Assembly (NCBI GenBank): GCA_036898135.1
Contig: CM072514.1
Span: forward strand, 83,736,622 to 83,800,621
Direction: 5' to 3'
Source: Oncomelania hupensis
Lineage: Eukaryota; Mollusca; Gastropoda; Littorinimorpha; Pomatiopsidae
DNA: 64,000 nucleotides
Shown here: in pieces, positions 1-10,685 of the stretch
How positions within the stretch are numbered: the first letter of the stretch is position 1
Layout of the letters: the number at the start of each line of letters is the position of its first letter
Translations under genes and position numbers: made by a program
The notes under the pieces: generated by a model
Told to the model about the DNA's origin: nothing
What the model saw: only the letters and a program-made list of their open reading frames with translations
Databases searched by the model: none

Positions 1-437
1 TTCACACATGGAAAATGCGTTGCTTCATTCATCATCATGCTTTCCATGGCGCTTATAAAGTAATAATATTAATATCATAGCACGGCATGGCCACCACAAT
101 CTAACCTCCGCTGATCGGTGGTCGGTTGCTCCGTGGTCATTGCCACTGTCCGCGGATTGACCACAAGCCGTGGACAAAGGCTGAATTGTGTGCACTGTAG
201 GCTATACACTGTACAATTAGGCCGGCATATACTAGACAGTATAATTTTTCAGAACGGATGTTGCAATCAACTCTTGGGTATAACCTTACGGAGGTCACAG
301 ACCTTCTCCGATTTTGAGTATCCTTTAAGGCGAGTCTGAAGCTAGTTTCGTTTTCTTACATTTTAGCTCCATCTCTGTAGGCGAAACACATACTATGTAC
401 TTGATTTCTATACCAACGGTTTGTCTCCTTTGTTCAT
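1..437. other. no recognisable feature
   Basis: I see no repeat, RNA gene or convincing reading frame here. A 73-codon open frame at 118-339 has no recognisable domain and no codon periodicity that I can judge. Confidence 0.4.
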
Positions 438-668
438 CCCACCGCCGTAGCTCAAGTGGTAGAGCGTTCGTTTGGCACACCGATGACCCAGGTTCGAATC
501 CCGTGATGGGCGATATAAAATGTGGCCATTTTCACTGTCCATGTTAGCAGTATAATTGCTCTGGTGGTTCAGTGTTGATTCAGGTCCCTACCCCTCTTTC
601 CCTGGGATGCTTATCCCCGTCTGCCATATCGCCAATGGTGGGTGTAGACGTTAAACCTCAATGTTCGC
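438..668 (+). mobile_element. tRNA-derived SINE, family 1
   Basis: The head resembles a tRNA gene with an A box (TAGCTCAAGTGGTAGAGCG) and a B box (GGTTCGAATCC). A body follows containing 'GTGGCCATTTTCACTGTCC' and ends near 'GACGTTAAACCTCAATGTT'. The same unit recurs at 5447-5654 (minus), 53741-53993 (plus) and in pieces at 15818-16600 and 26950-27010. A shared body and a degenerate acceptor stem make this a Pol III retroposon rather than a working tRNA gene. Confidence 0.85.
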
Positions 669-774
669 TCGTTCGCATCTAGACAACAGTCACTTTCTAA
701 ACTTTTAAAGCCTTGTTCAAAACTACCAAGACCAATTCCTTAGATTTTAGACATTTTTGTCGGCAATGAATTCT

Positions 775-835
775 CTTAGTTTAGTTTTATAGATTAACGT
801 CCCCGGACACATAAGCGTATAGGGGACGAATGTGA
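775..835 (-). repeat. LINE-like 3' end relic with CCGGGGAC hairpin
   Basis: The core 'CGTCCCCGGACAC' followed by 'GCGTATAGG' recurs at about 20597-20635, and its complement lies at 53565-53600 next to a (GAACT)n tail. The terminal hairpin plus a short pentamer tail suggests the 3' end of a non-LTR element. The element itself is not identified. Confidence 0.4.
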
Positions 836-902
836 CACTTGAATTCTCTTTCAAAAGGTTAGGTTTTATATAGATGTTTCTGTTGCCCTCCAGCCAAATT
901 GT

Positions 903-972
903 GGATAATTTTGGGGGGGTAGTGGGGGGGGGGGAAGGGGGGGGGGACATGAAGAGGTGTTTTTTTTTTCTT
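903..972. repeat. polyG and polyT low-complexity tracts
   Basis: G-runs at 905-948 are followed by a T-run at 959-969. The 669-1055 interval otherwise holds only the relic at 775-835. Confidence 0.7.
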
Positions 973-1057
973 CATGAGGACTCCAATCAGGCGTCTTCTG
1001 AATCTTAAGAAAAAAGCCAACCCAGCTGATACGCTGACGTGCTGAGAACACCGCCAA

Positions 1058-2384
1058 ATGGCTATATGTATCTATGGCACACCATCTGTATCTATGGCAC
1101 ACCATCTGTATCTATGGCACACCATCTGTATCTATGGCACACCATCTGTATCTATGGCTCACCATCTGTATCTATGGCACACCATCTGTATCTATGGCAC
1201 ACCATCTGTATCTATGGCACACCATCTGTATCTATGGCACACCATCTGTATCTATGGCACACCATCTGTATCTATGGCACACCATCTGTATCTGTGGCAC
1301 ACCATCTGTATCTATGGCACACCATCTGTATGTAGGCGGCAGGGATAGCTCAGTGGTCAGAGCGCACGACTTGTGTGAGTGCGTCTTGGGCGACGTGGGT
1401 TCGAATCCTGACTTCAGCAAACTATTTTGTGATTGCTGGATAGTACGGGCCAGCGCCTTGAGAAGCTATCTGAGCTTGTACGTCTTTCTTTTTTTCTTTC
1501 TTTATGGCACACCATCTGTATCTATGGCACACCAACTGTATCTATGGCACACCATCTGTATCTATGGCACACCATCTGTATCTATGGCACACCATCTGTC
1601 TGTATGGCACACCATCTGTATCTATGGCACACCATCTGTCTGTATGGCACACCAACTGTATCTATGGCCCACCATCTGTATCTATGGCACACCATCTGTC
1701 TGTATGGCACACCATCTGTATGTATGGCACACCATCTGTCTGTATGGCACACCAACTGTATCTATGGCACACCATCTGTATCTATGGCACACCATCTGTC
1801 TGTATGGCACACCAACTGTATCTATGGCCCACCATCTGTATCTATGGCACACCATCTGTCTGTATGGCACACCATCTGTATGTATGGCACACCATCTGTC
1901 TGTATGGCACACCAACTGTATCTATGGCACACCATCTGTATCTATGGCACACCATCTGTCTGTATGGCACACCAACTGTATCTATGGCACACCATCTGTA
2001 TCTATGGCACACCATCTGTATCTATGGCACACCATCTGTCTGTATGGCACACCATCTGTATCTATGGCACACCAACTGTATCTATGGCACACCAACTGTA
2101 TCTATGGCACACCATCTGTATCTATGGCACACCATCTGTCTGTATGGCACACCATCTGTATCTATGGCACACCATCTGTCTGTATGGCACACCAACTGTA
2201 TCTATGGCCCACCATCTGTATCTATGGCACACCATCTGTCTGTATGGCACACCAACTGTATCTATGGCACACCATCTGTATCTATGGCACACCATCTGTC
2301 TGTATGGCACACCAACTGTATCTATGGCACACCATCTGTATCTATGGCACACTATCTGTCTGTATGGCACAACATCTGTCTGTA
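1058..2384. repeat. 20-bp minisatellite with higher-order structure
   Basis: The unit TATCTATGGCACACCATCTG repeats about 58 times, interrupted by a SINE at 1335-1503. Variant units carry TGTCTGTATGG, CCAACTG or GGCCCACC. The blocks 1641-1800 and 1801-1960 are the same 8-unit (160-bp) higher-order repeat. No stop codon falls in several frames, so this DNA shows open frames of up to 497 codons on the plus strand with a 20-residue period, plus shorter ones on the minus strand. I treat these as artefacts of the repeat. Confidence 0.95.
1335..1503 (+). mobile_element. tRNA-derived SINE, family 3, inside the minisatellite
   Basis: An A box (ATAGCTCAGTGGTCAGAGCG) and a B box (GGTTCGAATCC) are followed by 'GACTTCAGCAAACTATTTTG' and the tail 'GGGCCAGCGCCTTGAGAAGC', then a T-rich end. 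The same body occurs at 4945-5095. It splits the 20-bp array, which continues on both sides. Confidence 0.85.
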
Positions 2385-2987
2385 TACCCCCGTTGGGGTG
2401 CCGGGGGTTTCAGTATAAATAGTATCCCCACTTTCTGGAAATTTAGTGCTTTAAATTCCCACTGTCGCTGTCTTTCTCATTTGCTCTTTCTCATTCCTGC
2501 TCTGTTCTATCAATCTGCTATACTATCGTCTTCTTCGCTAGACCAGTCTCCTACCTTTTTTACTTGAAAACTCTTCCGGGACAAAACTCCTTATTTGTGT
2601 ATGAGGTCTGTTGGATCAGCTTGGGAATATTGGACGCTTTCTGCCAGGTGGTCACTAGGCCTTCCTATGATGTTATTATTTAGCAATGTAGGCATTTTAT
2701 ATGTATGCGTTTTGTTGATAATTTATAATGATGTTTGTATTCTATTTTGTTTTTGTAAACGGGGGTTCGATAAATTAGGGTAAGCCTCAGCGTCCCCTGC
2801 GTGGGATGTCTTTATTGTAAAGTGACTGGCTGGTGGAGAGCTTTCAGTTTTACCACTAGGGTTGTTTCAGCAGATCTTTTATGCGGATCAGGGGTTGTCC
2901 GGTCCTGATTTGGCTCGGAAGAGTCCGCTGGACCTAAAGCAAAAATCATGTAATGTAATGTAATGTAATCTAATGTAATGTAATGTA
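2385..2987 (+). mobile_element. Rep-D retroposon, copy 1
   Basis: About 600 bp, starting near CCCCCGTTGGGGTGCCGGGG and ending in 'CCGCTGGACCTAAAGCA' plus a (ATGTA)n tail. It is flanked by an exact 11-bp target duplication, ATCTGTCTGTA, at 2374-2384 and 2988-2998; the left copy lies in the last minisatellite unit. I see no protein domain. The constant 5' end in other copies and the 11-13 bp duplications suggest a non-autonomous LINE-mobilised element. A TATAAATA motif lies about 25 bp inside the 5' end. Confidence 0.85.
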
Positions 2988-2998
2988 ATCTGTCTGTA

Positions 2999-3151
2999 AG
3001 GCCCAAATCCTCAAATGCCAACCATTGGCAGCAGAGAAGGGGAGATAAATCTTTAATATCAATTTTCTCATTCCGCATTGGGCAGCATCTGATAAGGAAA
3101 ATATCCCAGATGCTATCAACAAACTCCAACCCGAGATCTTTAAGCGAGACC
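2999..3151 (-). other. unexplained segment with coding-like minus frame
   Basis: Between Rep-D and the 62-bp repeat. One minus frame stays open for about 50 codons and reads like ordinary protein (it includes the peptide EFVDSIWDIFLIRCC). I recognise no family. It could be an exon fragment or transposon debris. Confidence 0.2.
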
Positions 3152-3461
3152 TCTTTATCACTTGTGTCCTACACACGCTGTGTGTTTCATTTCATATCAA
3201 AGTCCTTTGTACACCTTTATCACTTGTGTCCTACACAAGCTGTGTGTCTCATTTAATATCAAAGTCCTTTGTACACCTTTATCACTTGTGTCCTACACAA
3301 GCTGTGTGTCTCATTTCATATCAAAGTCCTTTGTACACCTTTATCACTTGTGTCCTACACAAGCTGTGTGTCTCATTTCATATCAAAGTCCTTTGTACAC
3401 CTTTATCACTTGTGTCCTACACAAGCTGTGTGTTTCATTTAATATCAAAGTCCTTTGTAGG
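3152..3461. repeat. 62-bp tandem repeat, five copies
   Basis: The phrase ATCACTTGTGTCCTACACA recurs at 3157, 3219, 3281, 3343 and 3405, giving an exact 62-bp period. Copies differ by only a few substitutions (AAGCTG/ACGCTG, TTAATA/TTCATA). Confidence 0.95.
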
Positions 3462-3835
3462 TAACTGTTGTTGTTGTTGTTGTGTTGTGCGTATTGCGTG
3501 TGTTTTTCTTTTCAAGTAAACACCCGAGAGTAAGCTATTAATTGTGCATCAGTTTGGAATGTTGAGCCACAGTGTTAGCATGAGCAACTTGGACGTGGTG
3601 GAGTGAGTCAAACGGAGTGGCCTTTACCGCGGTGTCTAACTGTGCCTGTCAGTCTGTGTCTAACTGTCAAACGCCGGTCCACGCTCGTGACACGTCGACG
3701 ATGAAGCAAAACTAGAGCAGCGTATTCATGTAAGCCTACTGATTATAGCAGACGATCTTTTAAAAAGTTCGGATCCGACGTTTACAACCAAAATTCGCAA
3801 ACATGATTAAAAAAACAACAACAAAACAACATAAT
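3462..3835. other. no recognisable feature
   Basis: A short (GTT)n run at 3465-3485 opens otherwise unremarkable DNA. Confidence 0.4.
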
Positions 3836-3888
3836 TATATAGCTACCAAGGAGTACTAAAGACTTTAGTACTCCTTGATAGCTATATA
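3836..3888. repeat. 53-bp near-perfect palindrome
   Basis: Two 26-bp arms, each beginning or ending TATATAGCTA.CAAGG, face each other across a single A at 3862. Only one position mismatches. It would form a long hairpin; no flanking copies are seen. Confidence 0.9.
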
Positions 3889-4526
3889 AATTTGAGAAAA
3901 GTGTTCTTGTATTATTATCACGTATTCAGGCTCACTTTAAATGGAAGAGAGGGAAAGGTGTTTGTGTGTGTGCGTGCATGTGGGTGTGCGTGCATGTGGG
4001 TGTGTGTGTGCGCGTGTGTGTGTAAGGGTGATGGGACGATGGGGAAGGTAAGGTCAAAAGCTCTCCTGTGTTCACGTTTTCCCTAAAGATTATGACATTA
4101 TGACATTGCAATGGTTGCTACACAAATGGCCGCAGGCCAGTGGCCACTTGCCGAATGGTCGTTAACACTGACCGAGGGGGTTCTGAAAAATCTTGCGAAT
4201 GGTTCATTTACTGTTGTCAAAGGGAGGCTACCCCGGCACGTAAAGCCTACTAATTACGCCGGGGGACGTAACGTATTTGGATCCTTCAATGTAAATACGG
4301 CCGAGGCTTACGTCGATGTGGCGGAGAGCTACATAGGGAAGGGAGGGGAGAGGGGAAGACGGGGATCCTAGATCAAGTTCCTGTGCCATTTTTTAAAATG
4401 GTGTGTCGTGTCAGACGAAGCCTTCTTATAAGTAACTTGGTCATTCCAAAAAATTTCGAGTGGATGCTATTCTGTCGCCTCTCCCCCCCTTCCCCCCTCC
4501 AAAAAAAAAGCAACCAAAAAAACACC
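3889..4526. other. no confirmed gene; short TG-rich tract
   Basis: A TG-rich stretch lies at 3958-4025. An 86-codon frame at 4111-4371 opens with ATG but has no domain I recognise, and no splice or promoter signals stand out. Confidence 0.35.
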
Positions 4527-4605
4527 AAACAAACAAACAAACAAACAGACAAACAAACAAACAAACAAACAAACAAACAAAAACACACACAAAAAAAGAA
4601 AAAAA
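4527..4605. repeat. (CAAA)n microsatellite
   Basis: About 15 tandem ACAA/CAAA units with one CAGA interruption, bordered by A-rich runs. Confidence 0.9.
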
Positions 4606-4935
4606 ACGCGATTTTGACGCAATTAATAACAGCTATAATTATTGTTTCCGGCTTTAGTCCAAGTCCCGATTAGAGGAGGACTAAATTCGGGGCTGTTTAG
4701 TCCTAATCTTTCCTCCAAGGTTTAGTCAGTATTTTTAGCACGAGTCTTTTCGTAGTCCACTTTCCTGCCTACCAGACTACGGCCAAGAAAACCGAACTAG
4801 GCCAGAGTACGGAAACTAAGGGTTTTAGTCTTTTTTCATGCATAGATCCCTGAAGGTTGCTTTGTATTACAGTGGACTTGTACTGTATATATAGGTCTAC
4901 AATAGGAATTGCCCACAGGTGCCCGCCCGAATCTG
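4606..4935. other. no gene; repeated TTTAGTC words
   Basis: The words TTTAGTC and GGACTAAA recur several times between 4655 and 4830 in both orientations, giving weak dyad symmetry. I cannot assign a family. Confidence 0.3.
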
Positions 4936-4944
4936 GTTACATGA

Positions 4945-5095
4945 GCGTCTATGAAACCGCAGCTCTCTCGGTTCGAATCCTGACTTCAGCAAACTATTTT
5001 GTAATCGCTGGATATTACGGGCCAGCGCCTTGAGAAGCTCTCTGAGCTTGTAAGTGCGCTATATAAGAAAAATCTTTTTCTTTTCTTTTCTTTCT
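4945..5095 (+). mobile_element. SINE family 3, 5'-truncated
   Basis: It begins near the B box (GGTTCGAATCC) and continues with the same body as 1335-1503, including TTCAGCAAACTATTTTG and the tail GCCAGCGCCTTGAGAAGC with GTGCGCTATATAAG. The A-box half of the tRNA-like head is missing or degraded. Confidence 0.8.
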
Positions 5096-5446
5096 AGTTT
5101 TATTATATCAAGGTCTCAAACTTGTCTCTGCGAAAATCGCGGGTCATTTCTCAAATCTGTATGAACGAACTACACGAATTATCCCCAAAGAAGGCGATTC
5201 AGTCGATTCAAAAGCGATTTTTTTAAACATCCAAAGTGAAATTCAACTAAAATTGTTCTATGCCCGAAATCTTCTCAAATTCTGTCTTAACAGGACGGGG
5301 ATTTTTTTCTTTTTTTTTTTTTTTTTTAAAACTATACTTTTTTTTTGGCATAGTGCGCAGATTTAAGCAAACTTTGTGACTGTGTCCAGGTTAAGACTTT
5401 TACCCGCCACTATTTGCACCTATACGCAGCATGCAGAGTCCAGTGA
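5096..5446. other. no recognisable feature
   Basis: Only T-rich homopolymers at 5304-5347 stand out. Confidence 0.4.
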
Positions 5447-5654
5447 ACATTGAGGTTTAACGCCTACACCCACCATTGGCGATATGGCAGACGGGGATAA
5501 CCATCCCAGGGAAAGAGGGGTAGGGACCTGAGCAATCATACTGCTAAAATGGACAGTGAAAATGGCCACATTTTATATCGCCCACCACGGTATTCGAACC
5601 TGGGTCATCGGTGTGCCAGGCGAACGCTCTACCAATTGAGCTACGGCGGTGGGA
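5447..5654 (-). mobile_element. SINE family 1, minus-strand copy
   Basis: Reverse complement of the 438-668 unit. Its tRNA-like head lies at the right end (CTACCAATTGAGCTACGGCGG) and the GGTTTAACGCCTACACC end on the left. A 103-codon frame across it is fortuitous. Confidence 0.85.
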
Positions 5655-5834
5655 CGGGAGTCCAGTTTGCGGCGGTCAGCGTTTTCATTCAGAAGTTAAT
5701 AGACCTCGATCGGTCAATCCGCATGGCGTCAGACCTGTCCATTGACTCTGGGCAATCGCAGGCCAAGCTATACAGCTGCAGAAATAGCTTGTTACGCACT
5801 ACTGGTTACTTAAGGAGCAGAACTGGAGATAAGT

Positions 5835-5935
5835 ACTGTCAAAGTTCCACCCTAATGTAGGTGTGGGACGTACACAAGAGCAAAGGGATATCACTGCTGC
5901 TAAGTCGACCCGTATTGAGCGACATCTAGACTTAC
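5835..5935 (+). repeat. interspersed repeat shared with 17985-18080
   Basis: Both loci share 'CTAATGTAGGTGTGG', then a region with CAAAGG, and end in TA(T/C)TGAGCGACA. Here the terminal word runs into the 23-bp tandem array. Confidence 0.6.
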
Positions 5936-6130
5936 AATTGAGCGACATTTAGAATTACAATTGAGTGACATCTAGACTTACAATTGAGCGACATTTAGAC
6001 TTACAATTGAGCGACATCTAGACTTACAATTGAGCGACATTTAGACTTACAATTGAGCGACATCTAGACTTACAATTGAGTGACATCTAGACTTACAAAT
6101 TGAGTGACATCTAGACTTACAATTGAACCA
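5914..6130. repeat. 23-bp tandem repeat
   Basis: About nine units of AATTGAGCGACATCTAGACTT plus AC. CTAGAC and TTAGAC variants alternate through the middle, suggesting growth as a 46-bp dimer. Confidence 0.9.
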
Positions 6131-6715
6131 CATTTCGACTTCTAAGGCCACAATTCGAAAGTTTTGTTCTTTTTATGTGTAAAATTTGGGTGAAAACGGG
6201 TTTACCCTAAAATCCGCATTGTTATTTCCTTACACAATAATAAATTGGACTTTTGTTGCTCAAGCCAACTGCTATAGTTTGAATTTTCCATTTCTGTTCT
6301 GACAGGGAGTGATTTCCCCTGTTTTAACGGTACATCAATACCACAGCCGTGCGACCTGTGACCCTATTTCTGAGTTAATCACACGGTGTGAAGAGTGCCA
6401 CTTTGGTGTCTAGTGTGGGGTAGGGTCTATTTTATCAACCTAAAACAAAACACTTTTCTGAGCACTTGTTTTTACGGGTTCTGTCTTTTACCAACTTTGG
6501 TAGATGCTATTTTTAGCTCCAGAATGTTGGCTGGCCCTTGCTATTAATAGGCACAAAAACTGTGGAATTTATTCAGTTAAAAAAAAAGTATACTTACAAA
6601 AGATTTTGTTTGATTGTTGCCGTAAGCTTATTTCTGTCAGTGGGGCTGTGAATGTTAAAAGGATTTGTCGAGAGCACGTGGTCAAAGTGGGCCTCTTTAA
6701 ATTATTTATGAAATC
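6131..6715. other. no recognisable feature
   Basis: A 94-codon frame at 6504-6788 runs into the following GAT microsatellite and has no recognisable domain. Confidence 0.35.
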
Positions 6716-6805
6716 AGATGATGATGATGATGGTGATGCTGATGATGGTGATGGTGTGATAATGATGATGATTATGATGATGAGATAGTGATGATGATGA
6801 TGGTG
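6716..6805. repeat. (GAT)n microsatellite
   Basis: Imperfect GAT/GGT triplets. The sister element at 46.9-48.4 kb ends in a matching CAT tract, so this array belongs to the repeat. Confidence 0.85.
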
Positions 6806-8216
6806 ATTGTGACGGTGGGTCTATTTTTGCTGGTCTCTGCTCAAGGGAATGCTATTACCCACTCGTCTTTCGTCTGCGGGGATCGGCTAGTGTAATCACC
6901 CTATGACTAATCCTAATGCATTTATATGTTTAGCCCGATCTGTGTGCGGATAGGGTTATAGAGATAGGGAGAAAATGGTAAAAGATCCACTGACACACTA
7001 GCTCTCGCACGGCTTTGAAACATAATTATGTAATCCAGCCACTTGTAAACAATAAATATCACACATTTATTTCCTCTACTCTATACATTATTCTCTAAAC
7101 ACTCAATTAACTTAAATGTCCAAATTCACTTAGAATAGTTCGCTTCTTGATGGGTCTATGCTGCTACTGTTCTTGATATTTGCTACTGTCTCATCATTGG
7201 GCTATTTATTCTGGTTGGCCTAATGTTCGTTTTCAGGAGAGTGGGCTACCGCACAGTCCTTCTAGATCAGTGTTAGTGCGTATCTTCTTGCACTTGGCTG
7301 ATTCGTTGAGGTGTGGTGTCTCCTCCTTGGTTGTTGACTATTGGGCTATCGGAGCTCATTGCTCGATGCTCCACTGCAGGCCGAATGTCAGGGTTGACTC
7401 TCAGTGGTCTATCTCCTGCATCGGACTAACAAGCCTGCTCGTCTGCAAAACACAAGACGAGTTTCTGCAACGCCTTGTATACAAAGGGTGTGCAGAGCGT
7501 CTCATTGATGGCAAACAAGAGACGATCAACTTCTAAGTCTGTGGTCCTCTGGAATCTCCAACATAATTTCTATACATATACATCCTGGCTAAACTAAACA
7601 CATGGAAAAGTAATTAATAAGATACACATTCTCCGGTACAGCCACTGGTCTGCAATACTACACATAGGAGAAACAACAGTTGGACAGTAGAGGCTACCTC
7701 ATGGTTTCGAAAACCGGTCGTGGATCAGCTACGTGGTCAAGCAAAGTTTGACAAACATTCACAATGATAAAACATGGCAAGACTTCACAAGCATAATACA
7801 ACAATAATATCAATAAATCGCGATGAAACAAAAGATTGATCATTTACCTTTTTGACAATGTCAGGCTGTGGCTATACTGCGATGAATGACTTTCACCCGT
7901 CACCTGCGTAGTCTGTTGCGAGAGATCTTTCTGCGTGCGTCCTTCTCGGTTGAGATTTAGACAAAGACTGACTACCTAGCCTTGTGGGCAGCCAAAGCCT
8001 GCGAAATCTAGTGAGATACTTGTAGCTCCTCTAGCATGGGGTTCTTGCTATACGTCAGCTGGATGAGGTCACTGCCTACCTTAGCGAGAGTTTGCTTACA
8101 CACAACTGACTTCTGTCGTCTGCTAGGCAGCGACTTTACGTTGCACAGGCCAAAGCAGGATGAACTATTTAAGGCGAGAAGCCTTAGTGCAGGGTCTAAC
8201 TAGCCTATTGTGACAG
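6806..8216 (-). mobile_element. LR, ~1.4 kb dispersed repeat, minus copy
   Basis: Collinear with 46915-48355 in the opposite orientation. Shared words include GAGACGCTCTGCACAC, GCAGACCAGTGGCTGTACC, CCTGACATTGTCAAAAAGG and GACGAGTGGGTAATAGCATT. Read on the minus strand the unit starts TGTCACAATAGG near 8216, with an internal ...CTAGTGTGTCA near 6995 and an AATAAATGTGTGAT polyadenylation-like word before it. TGTCAC...GTG(A/T)CA ends hint at an LTR, but sequence after that boundary is also shared. No protein domain is seen. Confidence 0.7.
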
Positions 8217-8239
8217 TGATGGTGATGATGATAATAATA

Positions 8240-8297
<58 letters not shown>
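8217..8297. repeat. (ATG)n microsatellite
   Basis: About 25 ATG/ATA triplets adjoining the start of the LR repeat. Confidence 0.9.
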
Positions 8298-8824
8298 GCG
8301 CCAAATATATGGTCTGGGATGATGGTGTATTTCAAACACACAAGAGGAACAGCTGTCAAGCCGCCCCCCAAAAATTTCAAAGAATAATGACATTTTGACC
8401 ATCTTGTCTTTCGTTCTTGCAAGAAGCTTAACTACAAACGTAGCTTGCCGCATTTTCATTCACAGCAAGCATTTTATTGATTGGTCAGCAACTGCCGGAG
8501 ACAGCATTCTATTGGCCCTCCAGCGAAAAATTACGGCCATGCTATGCAAATGCAGAAATAGCAGCAGACAAAACCAAAAAATGGCACTCGCTCACATTTT
8601 TACATTAGAGAGTAGAGATCGATACTGTTACAACGTCTATGAACAATGTGTTCCTATGTCAATGCTCACAAACAAGTTAAATAAATAAGAAGCTTATATA
8701 TATATACTTCACTCCTGTGGATATTCAAAACGTATTCAAATTGTAAGACTCTATGCCCGGGTCAAGGGTTTGGAATGACCTCTGACCCTCATTTAGAGGG
8801 CCAAAGGCTTCTAGCCTGCATGAC

Positions 8825-8825
<1 letters not shown>
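8298..8825. other. no recognisable feature
   Basis: A 97-codon frame at 8395-8688 has no domain I recognise. Confidence 0.35.

Positions 8826-8893
<68 letters not shown>
8826..8893. repeat. (AAT)n microsatellite, left part
   Basis: Uninterrupted AAT triplets that resume at 9602 on the other side of the solo LTR. Confidence 0.95.
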
Positions 8894-9601
<708 letters not shown>

Positions 9602-9661
<60 letters not shown>

Positions 9662-9720
9662 CATTTGTACAGCGCCCTTCCCCACTAGAGCTCATAGCGC
9701 TGTACAGCAAAGCAACACAC
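9602..9720 (-). repeat. (AAT)n and GC hairpin tail of a retroposon
   Basis: AAT triplets to 9660 are followed by 'TTTGTACAGCGCCC' and 'AGCGCTGTACAG', an inverted pair. This matches the general pattern of LINE or SINE 3' ends here, with the AAT array as tail. Confidence 0.55.
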
Positions 9721-9760
9721 AAAAAAAGTAAAATCAAAACATGAAATATCAAATTAGAAC

Positions 9761-9822
9761 ACACACGCACGCACACGCACGCACACACACACACCTACAC
9801 ACACGCACACACACACACATGT
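9761..9822. repeat. (CA)n microsatellite
   Basis: CA dinucleotides with CG interruptions. Confidence 0.9.
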
Positions 9823-10011
9823 GACGGCGTTTGTTAGCACGAATGAAAATTCAAGATCGAGATTTAAGAAAAGACGCTGTTGAAAATGTGTTATTGAGTC
9901 CAGAGCGAAAGGAAAGAGATGATGCAGCAGAATGCAGAGTTAAAGGAAGAGCAGAATTAGAGTTCGCCTAAAAGGTATTGTTTAGAAGCGGGGAATGCAA
10001 GCCGGTGTGAC

Positions 10012-10668
10012 GAGCTAAAATGACTCCCCTACCACTGTTACTCCCAGGAGTAGTTTCAGTCCATACCCAGAATGACCCCCCCCCCCCCCTCCTTCCTCCC
10101 TTCTATTCCAAATCAGCGCCTGTCAGCATTACCGGTTTGCTTCTACTCAAAATAACAAGTCGTTCGGGATTTAAATCAGAACAGTTCCAGATCAACCCCC
10201 TCACAACACATGCACAACATGAGTGTTAAACTGAGACTAGTCCAAAACAGCCCACATTGAAGTTAACTGGGACAGGGACAGAACAGCTCTCATTCCAACA
10301 CACTTATAAAGCACTACAGGGGAGTAAGACTAGAACAAATACAGAACACACAACAAACACCTATAAAACATACAGGTTAGCTGGGATAGTCCGACAGCCC
10401 CTATAAAACCCGAAAGAGGATTTAAACTGGGACAGGTCGAGGTCAGCCTCAAGCTCACTAAATACACAAAGGGGAGTTAAACTGGAACAAATCCAGCACA
10501 ACCCTTGACTTTCTTAGAAAACGTAACACTGGAGTTTAACTGGGGCATTGCTAGAACAGCCTCCCCTCCTCCCCCCCCCCTCTCCCATAACACACTATAG
10601 GAGAGTTAACGAGAGAACACTACAGGGAAGTTAAACTGGGCCAGGGCCAGAATAACCTTCCTCCTCCC
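10012..10668. repeat. degenerate minisatellite, about 70-bp unit
   Basis: The phrase (A/G)GTTAAACTGG(G/A)(A/C)C(A/C)(G/A) recurs at roughly 10208, 10260, 10420, 10476, 10535 and 10630, with CTATAAAAC and C-rich spacers between. The copies are old and diverged. Confidence 0.6.
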
Positions 10669-10685
10669 CCTCCTAAGATAAGATA

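Noticed and set aside
438..515. Functional tRNA gene
   Set aside because: The same sequence with an identical ~150-bp body occurs at several loci, one with target duplications, so it is a SINE.
1642..2384. Possible CRISPR array (regular short repeats)
   Set aside because: Repeats are directly adjacent with no unique spacers, and the window is eukaryotic.
1074..2567. 497-codon open frame with a 20-residue repeated peptide
   Set aside because: It is the 20-bp minisatellite read through, crosses an inserted SINE and Rep-D, and shares open frames on the other strand.
5549..5860. 103-codon frame
   Set aside because: Lies across a minus-strand SINE1 and flanking DNA without any recognised domain.
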